From contig JAJTTP010000006.1 of NCBI GenBank assembly GCA_023313575.1, positions 2,046,001-2,110,000 on the forward strand: a stretch of DNA of 64,000 nucleotides. The letters are read 5' to 3'. Under the pieces are notes generated by a model. It was not told the DNA's origin. It made no database searches and saw only the letters and a program-made list of their open reading frames with translations. Made by a program: the position numbers and the translations under genes. Of the stretch, positions 59,301 through 64,000 are shown piece after piece (position 1 is the first letter of the stretch; the number at the start of each line of letters is the position of its first letter). The DNA comes from Eutypella sp. D-1 (taxonomy: Eukaryota; Ascomycota; Sordariomycetes; Xylariales; Diatrypaceae).

Positions 59301-60689
59301 ATGGCAACCCCGGCCCAAACCCACGCGCGGTCCCACGCCCTCCTGCTCCTGCAGAAGCTGCTCAACCTGCGCGACGGCGCCAGCCCGCTGACCCTGGTGC
59401 TCGACAGCCTGGAGCAGAGCGGGAGGCCGGTGGTGCGGGAGTTCATGGCCCGGGCGAAGGTGGGTCCTCACAACTCCCCCGTCCCGTCCCGTGCCCTCTC
59501 TGTTCCGTTTCGCCGGGGTTCGGCGTATACATGTACATGCATGCATACATAAAACATATTGCACGATGAAAAACAAAGACTGACAAAAGACCACGATGAT
59601 GTCTATGTCTGTAGGTCAGCAAGAGCAAGATCATATTCGTCTCGTTCGCGACGATCAAACCGCCGCGCGGCCTCGACGCCGACGTCGACGTCTTCGTGCG
59701 CGCGCGGGGCAAGACGCCCGATTCCCTGCTCGCTGAGATCACCTCGCACTACCGCAGCACCACCACCACCGGCGGCTCTTCTCAAAGTAAGCCCCCCCCC
59801 ACCCTTCTTGGTATGATGGCGATGATTTCAAAACCTACTAACCCACCGCAAAAAAGAAATCCTCATCATCCTCGACGCACTAAACCCGCTACTAAGCAAT
59901 CCACATCAACACCTGCACATCCCAACGTTCCTCTCGGCGCTGGTGACCGGGCCCTCCGTCTCGCTGGTCGCCACGTACCACACGGACATCCCGCTCATCA
60001 CCCCCTCATCATCAGTCTATGGTAGCAATCATAGTGGGAGCGGCAACGAGTACGCGCCGCACCCCCTAGCAACGCTCACGCACCTTGCGACAGCGGTGCT
60101 GCGCACGGCTTCGCTGCGTCGCGAGCTCGACCGCCGCGCCGCGGACGCCCGGTCCCTGCCGGATCCCGGGTGGGGGATTTCTGAGGGCCGCGAGGGCGTC
60201 GTGCTTGGGTTCCGGTGCGCGCGGTCGGGGAAGCATGACGGTGGGGAGGGAGAACGTACCAGGGGCCTCATTCTTGAGATGGAACTCCGGAGGCGCAGCG
60301 GCCGCGCTGTGTCGGAGCGCTTCGTGCTGGTCCCCTCCTCCTCTTCCTCCTCTCCACCAGCAGGCATCACGCCCACACCCGCGTCCGCGTCCGCACTGCG
60401 CAAACCCTCGCGCATCTTCCTACTAGCAGAACACCCCCTCTTCAGCCCCTCCACACCCACAAACATAGAAGGGCAAGGCGGAGCCGGAGCCGGGGAGGGA
60501 GGCGAGGAGGAGCAGCCCACCTCGACATTCGACCTAGGGCTCACGGACAAGCAGCGCCAGGACCGCGCGGGCGTCGTGCTGCCGTACTTCGACGCACAGA
60601 CCGACGTCGGCTCCGCCGGCGAGGGCGGGCGCATCCTCTATGAGATGGGGCGCGAGGATGATTTCGATGATGAGGAAGATGAGATTTGA
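59301..60689 (+). CDS. elp5: Elongator complex subunit Elp5
   Basis: Exons 59301-59459, 59615-59786 and 59857-60689 encode 387 residues. Elp5 is part of the Elp456 ring that assists wobble-uridine modification of tRNA. N-terminal SHALLLLQKLLNLRDGASPL is followed by SKSKIIFVSFATIKPP and KILIILDALNPLLS, the RecA-like strands of Elp4/5/6 without an ATPase Walker motif. The second intron ends with CTAAC branch and AAAAG acceptor. The C terminus has a Ser/Pro-rich insertion and ends FDLGLTDKQRQDRAGVVLPY followed by an acidic tail, the family's usual end. The start has an A-rich context (GAAAAATGG). Confidence 0.86.
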
Positions 60690-61319
60690 GGGGGTGGATG
60701 GGGGGTTGGGGGACTGGAGAGGGAGGGGGGGGCGGTGGTTGGTTGGAAAAGAAAGGGGGGAGAGGTCTAGTATAGCTACGTGTATCGGTTCACCAGACAA
60801 GGTGCTTTGGGTTTGGGCTTGGACTGGATGGATCGAGTTGATGTCTGCCTGTGTATGTACTTATGTTTCTACCTACCTACCTCGACTCCCGCCGGAAGGG
60901 GGAGAGGGAAGGGGGACATCTAAGTAAGGCAAGGCACACCAAGAATGCACATGATGTCGTCAAGTGTTCTCACCATCGACCGTGGCATCATCATCACTAT
61001 TCCACCATATTTGCATTCATACATTCATTCATGCTGTGTTGCGTTTCTATTCGTGGGCACGCCTACCAGAAATGCCTGATTGTTCCCCTTTTTCCGGGTT
61101 CACTCATGCCTTTTTTCCCCTTGCCAGAGCAGGGAGAGGATAAATGGCTGAACAAGATTGGGACGACTACATGATCCTGCCCCATTTCCACGCATCCGAC
61201 CGATGATGTCCTTCCATGCTGCGTACTGGGTGGGGCCAGGGGCGAATAGCCCGTGCAGAGAGCGTAAGCAACGCCATGTGAAAGCAACGAAGCGTTCGTC
61301 CTCCCTTCATACCGTCCCT
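60690..61319. other. Spacer between convergent ELP5 and PRE5
   Basis: 630 bp of 3' flanks; nothing specific seen. Confidence 0.7.
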
Positions 61320-62361
61320 CTATGCATCAACCTGCATACTATCACCGGCGCCCTCGGCCCCCTCAGCGGCGGTCGTGTCGGCCTCGGCCTCGGCCTCGTC
61401 ACCGACACTGTTAATCCAGTCCTTGACCTCGGCGCCGTCGTAGACCTTGAAGAACTCGAGCGGCGCGCCCTTGATAGTACTGCCGCTGCGGGACGCAGAC
61501 CCACCGAGGCCGACGACGCCGACACTCGTGTTCTCAACGGTAAGCTCGCGGTCCTGGACGAGAGTCTCCTTGAGGGCGCGGAGGCCGTGACGGACGAGCT
61601 CGTCGCGGGCGCAGTCGGCGAAGGCGTCGGCGTTCCTCTCGAGGTAGGTGCGGGCCATCTGGGAGCGGGCGCCGATAGCGCAGGCGACCATCTCCTGGGT
61701 GAGACCCGAGGGCTGAAACTCGAAGAGGTGGGGGCCGGCCTCGTCGACGCCGGCGACCAGCAGCCCGACGCCGTACGGCCGCTTGCCGTAGTGCTGGGTG
61801 TTGGTCTGGGCCTTGTCGCCGATCAGCGACACCAAGGTCTCGACGGGCATTGCACGGTCGTACGTCAGCCGCTGCGATAGGCACTGCTGCTTCATGAAGT
61901 TGGACAGCACGCGGGCGTCCGACGTCAGGCCGGCGATGGCCAGCCCCAGGTGCTCGTCGACGGCGAATAGCTTCTTCTGGTAGGAGGAGAGTTCTTCGGC
62001 GTTTCGCTATGGGTGGGGGGGGGCGCGGCGGGGTGGGTGGTTAGAGCTGAGGTTAGCCTGGCTATTATTATTCGGGTATGGTCGTATATGTTATATACTT
62101 AGGTAGGTATATACCTTGATAGCGACTAGAACCGCATGTGTCTTGCTCGTCAACCCCACCACCACGGAACCCTGCTTTACCGCCTCTGCCGCATATTCGA
62201 CCTGAAATATTCTTCCCTGGGGAGAGCTAAGAGAATGGCTGGTTAACATCAGGTCGCTTACGGGAGGGGAGGCCTATGGGCGAGCATGAGTGGGATGTGC
62301 AGGATGAAATGGGCGGAGCTCACAATGTGACGGAATCGTTATCGTAATTGTTTCTAAACAT
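61320..62361 (-). CDS. pre5: 20S proteasome subunit alpha-6 (Pre5/PSMA1)
   Basis: Three minus-strand exons, 62361-62324, 62226-62115 and 62006-61320, give 278 residues. The first two exons restore [20 protein letters not shown] and [18 protein letters not shown], the alpha-subunit signature that gates the core particle. Exon 3 carries the body ([43 protein letters not shown]). The C terminus is acidic and ends DSMQVDA, longer than yeast Pre5 but typical of the metazoan/filamentous form. Introns are 97 and 108 nt; the second holds a TAGGTAGGTATATACC word and a C-rich acceptor tract. Alpha-type subunits lack the catalytic threonine. Confidence 0.96.
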
Positions 62362-62376
62362 CCTGGGAATCTGGAT

Positions 62377-62412
62377 GTGGTGGTGGTGTTGGTGGTGGTG
62401 TTGGTGGTGGTG
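62377..62412. repeat. 12-bp tandem repeat in PRE5 leader
   Basis: Three TTGGTGGTGGTG units just 5' of the PRE5 ATG (CACCACCACCAA in the mRNA sense). Confidence 0.9.
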
Positions 62413-63374
62413 ATTTCTGTTTGTCTCTCTCTGATGCTTGTATAGTCTGTCGGTCGGCGGATCTGTTGACTTTGGGTGAGCAAGAAAGACTTGAAGGAGA
62501 CGGGAGGGAGGATATCGTGAAGCTGTTAAGGTGGGTTTGGTTGTTCTGGGTGTTTGTAATTAAGTAAGTTACAAGGCTGGAGCTCTCCCACTATCGAATC
62601 ATCGAATACACCTACCTAACTTCAAAGCAGGCGGGCAGGTACAGGCGGGCAGGGCAGACAGGCAGCTCCAGCTTCGTCAACTACGGCGCTAAGCCATATT
62701 AGTTCTAGTCGATTTAGAGCTTCAGATACCCAGGTACATAGTACTTCGTGCATGCCCAAGTACCCAGATACCCACCTGGGCAGGCAGCCAGGAAGGACTG
62801 CCCAGGAAGGTGCTCCGTACATACCTACCTACTTAGGTACCTACATGTAGGTACTGGCAGGGCCCAGACTGCTAACAGACCCGGACCACGGTCCACGGTA
62901 GGCTGACGCAACTGTACTTCCACTTCACTTCTATAGTAAACGATTCCCGGGCCATCCTACCTGGTATCCGCCTCTAATTTACGGCCTCATCCGCGCGATT
63001 CCCCAAACCAAACACAAGCAAACCACATTTGAACATCACCAACCACATCCACATCACTTCCAGGTAGACAAGTTTTATTTTAATGAAGAACACTCTACGA
63101 GACTCATATATATTCGACCTCACTTTAATTCTTCGACGGCGCCGGTGATTATTATTATTAACTTCTTTTCTTTTTTATTCTCGGCGACGTCGCAATTCCT
63201 CCCAAAGGCCTCCTTCAAATACGATTCTCATTCTCATTCGTGATCCCTCTAGTCCTCGGATACCGCGCCTCGCTCTGAATATCGTCCGTAATATATTGGC
63301 TTCATTGGCTAGCTAGTGGGAAATAAAACACCTCAAGAAGACCCCGGCAAGAACCGGCTGAGAAAAAAGGAGAA

Positions 63375-63393
63375 AGAGAGAGAGAGAGAGAGA
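63375..63393. repeat. (AG)n microsatellite
   Basis: About nine AG units, 20 bp before the VPS55 start. Confidence 0.9.
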
Positions 63394-63413
63394 CAAGGGG
63401 AAAAGTCGCAAAG

Positions 63414-63912
63414 ATGCCGGGGCTCAAGACTATCATCGCACTGTCCTTCGTGCTCGCCGTCGGCTTCCTACTCGTCATCCTGTCCTGCGCCCTCTGGAAG
63501 GTCTACTACCCGCTGCTGGTCGTCGGCACCTACGTCCTGGCCCCGCTACCCAACTGGGTCTGCTCCCGCCTCGCCAACCCCGACGACTTCGTCGAGAGCT
63601 CCGGCAATGCCGTCCTCGATCTCGGCCGCTTCTGCACCGGTTTCCTCGTCGTTATGGGCATTGGTACGTCTTCCCCATCCCCCCTCGCCCCCTGGTTTTG
63701 CTTTGCTTGCTTGCTTGCTTGCTTGCTTGTTTGCTTTATCGAGGGCCGTCGCTTGACTGACTGCTTACGATTTTACAGCCCTGCCCGTCGTCCTCGCACA
63801 TTCCCAACTTATCGAGACCGGCGCCATGGTCATGTGCATAGTCGGCGGCCTGCTCATCTACGGCACCATCATCAGCTTCGGCATGTTCTTCCAGGAGGAG
63901 CAGGAATTTTAA
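63414..63912 (+). CDS. vps55: Vps55 (endosomal sorting, OB-RGRP/LEPROT family)
   Basis: Exons 63414-63663 and 63779-63912 encode 127 residues. Vps55 with Vps68 works in late-endosome-to-vacuole traffic. Four membrane segments are visible: IIALSFVLAVGFLLVILS, YYPLLVVGTYVLAPLP, FCTGFLVVMGIALPVVLAHS and CIVGGLLIYGTIISFGMFF. The loop CSRLANPDDFVESSGNAVLD and end FFQEEQEF match the family. The intron (115 nt) contains a GCTT repeat. Length equals the family norm. Confidence 0.94.
63698..63735. repeat. (GCTT)n repeat in VPS55 intron
   Basis: About seven GCTT units, one TTTGC variant at the right end. Confidence 0.9.
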
Positions 63913-64000
63913 ATTGGTGTTTTTGTTTGTTATTCTGTAATTTTCCAAGATATCGAATCGGGGAAGGGCGTGTCTAGTAACACAAAGGGGGGGCGGATGA
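63913..64000. other. VPS55 3' flank
   Basis: 88 bp of 3' flank to the window end; nothing specific. Confidence 0.7.

Larger units (their letters stand above)
62362..63413. other. Divergent spacer (PRE5 / VPS55)
   Basis: The PRE5 leader contains a 12-bp repeat (62377-62412). Dense GGTACC words at 62820-62850. The VPS55 leader ends in an A/G-rich tract. No gene. Confidence 0.7.

Overview
The window is nuclear DNA of a filamentous ascomycete (Pezizomycotina, most likely a Sordariomycete). Genes carry short GT-AG introns (about 45-215 nt), coding sequence is GC-rich, and the proteins are fungal or general eukaryotic housekeeping orthologues. Intergenic DNA is long (0.4-6.6 kb), rich in microsatellites, and full of short palindromic motifs of the ACCTAGGT / TAGGTACCTA type. 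No bacterial operons, CRISPR arrays, rRNA, recognisable tRNA genes, or intact transposons were seen. I traced 17 protein genes with exon structures, one clear pseudogene and one doubtful decayed coding stretch. Taxonomic placement is inference from general features.

Layout. 1-2.1 kb: 3' part of the anaphase-promoting-complex subunit APC8/Cdc23. 2.1-6.8 kb: gene-free. 6.8-7.5 kb: Pro/Thr-rich GPI-type cell-wall protein (-). 7.5-11.8 kb: no secure gene, a 22-bp perfect palindrome, and a possible decayed ORF. 11.8-13.5 kb: F-box-like protein (-). 15.2-16.5 kb: inactivated FAD-dependent monooxygenase (-). 17.9-18.4 kb: small secreted protein (-). 18.4-25.1 kb: gene-poor. 25.1-26.9 kb: secreted pepsin-type aspartic protease (+). 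27.3-28.7 kb: Asx-homology-domain protein (-).

From 30 kb the window is a dense housekeeping block: SEC22 (+), a two-zinc-finger protein of unknown function (-), a CLPTM1-family membrane protein (-), a LOG-family phosphoribohydrolase (+), an atypical short-chain dehydrogenase (-), TRAPPII subunit TRS120 (+), the Rab-GAP GYP7 (-), an Mso1-like Sec1 partner (-), Elongator subunit ELP5 (+), proteasome subunit alpha-6/PRE5 (-) and VPS55 (+).

Five genes in the right half (SEC22, TRS120, GYP7, MSO1-like, VPS55) act at different steps of membrane traffic: ER-Golgi fusion, late-Golgi/endosome tethering, Rab GTP hydrolysis on the vacuolar route, exocytic fusion and late-endosome-to-vacuole sorting. 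The left half instead holds secreted, orphan and decaying genes separated by long spacers. I found no convincing new multi-gene system. The most interesting items are a dehydrogenase lacking its catalytic lysine and with a readable in-frame intron, a freshly broken monooxygenase with a 5-bp duplication, perfect palindromes in gene-free DNA, and the dispersed palindromic motif family.
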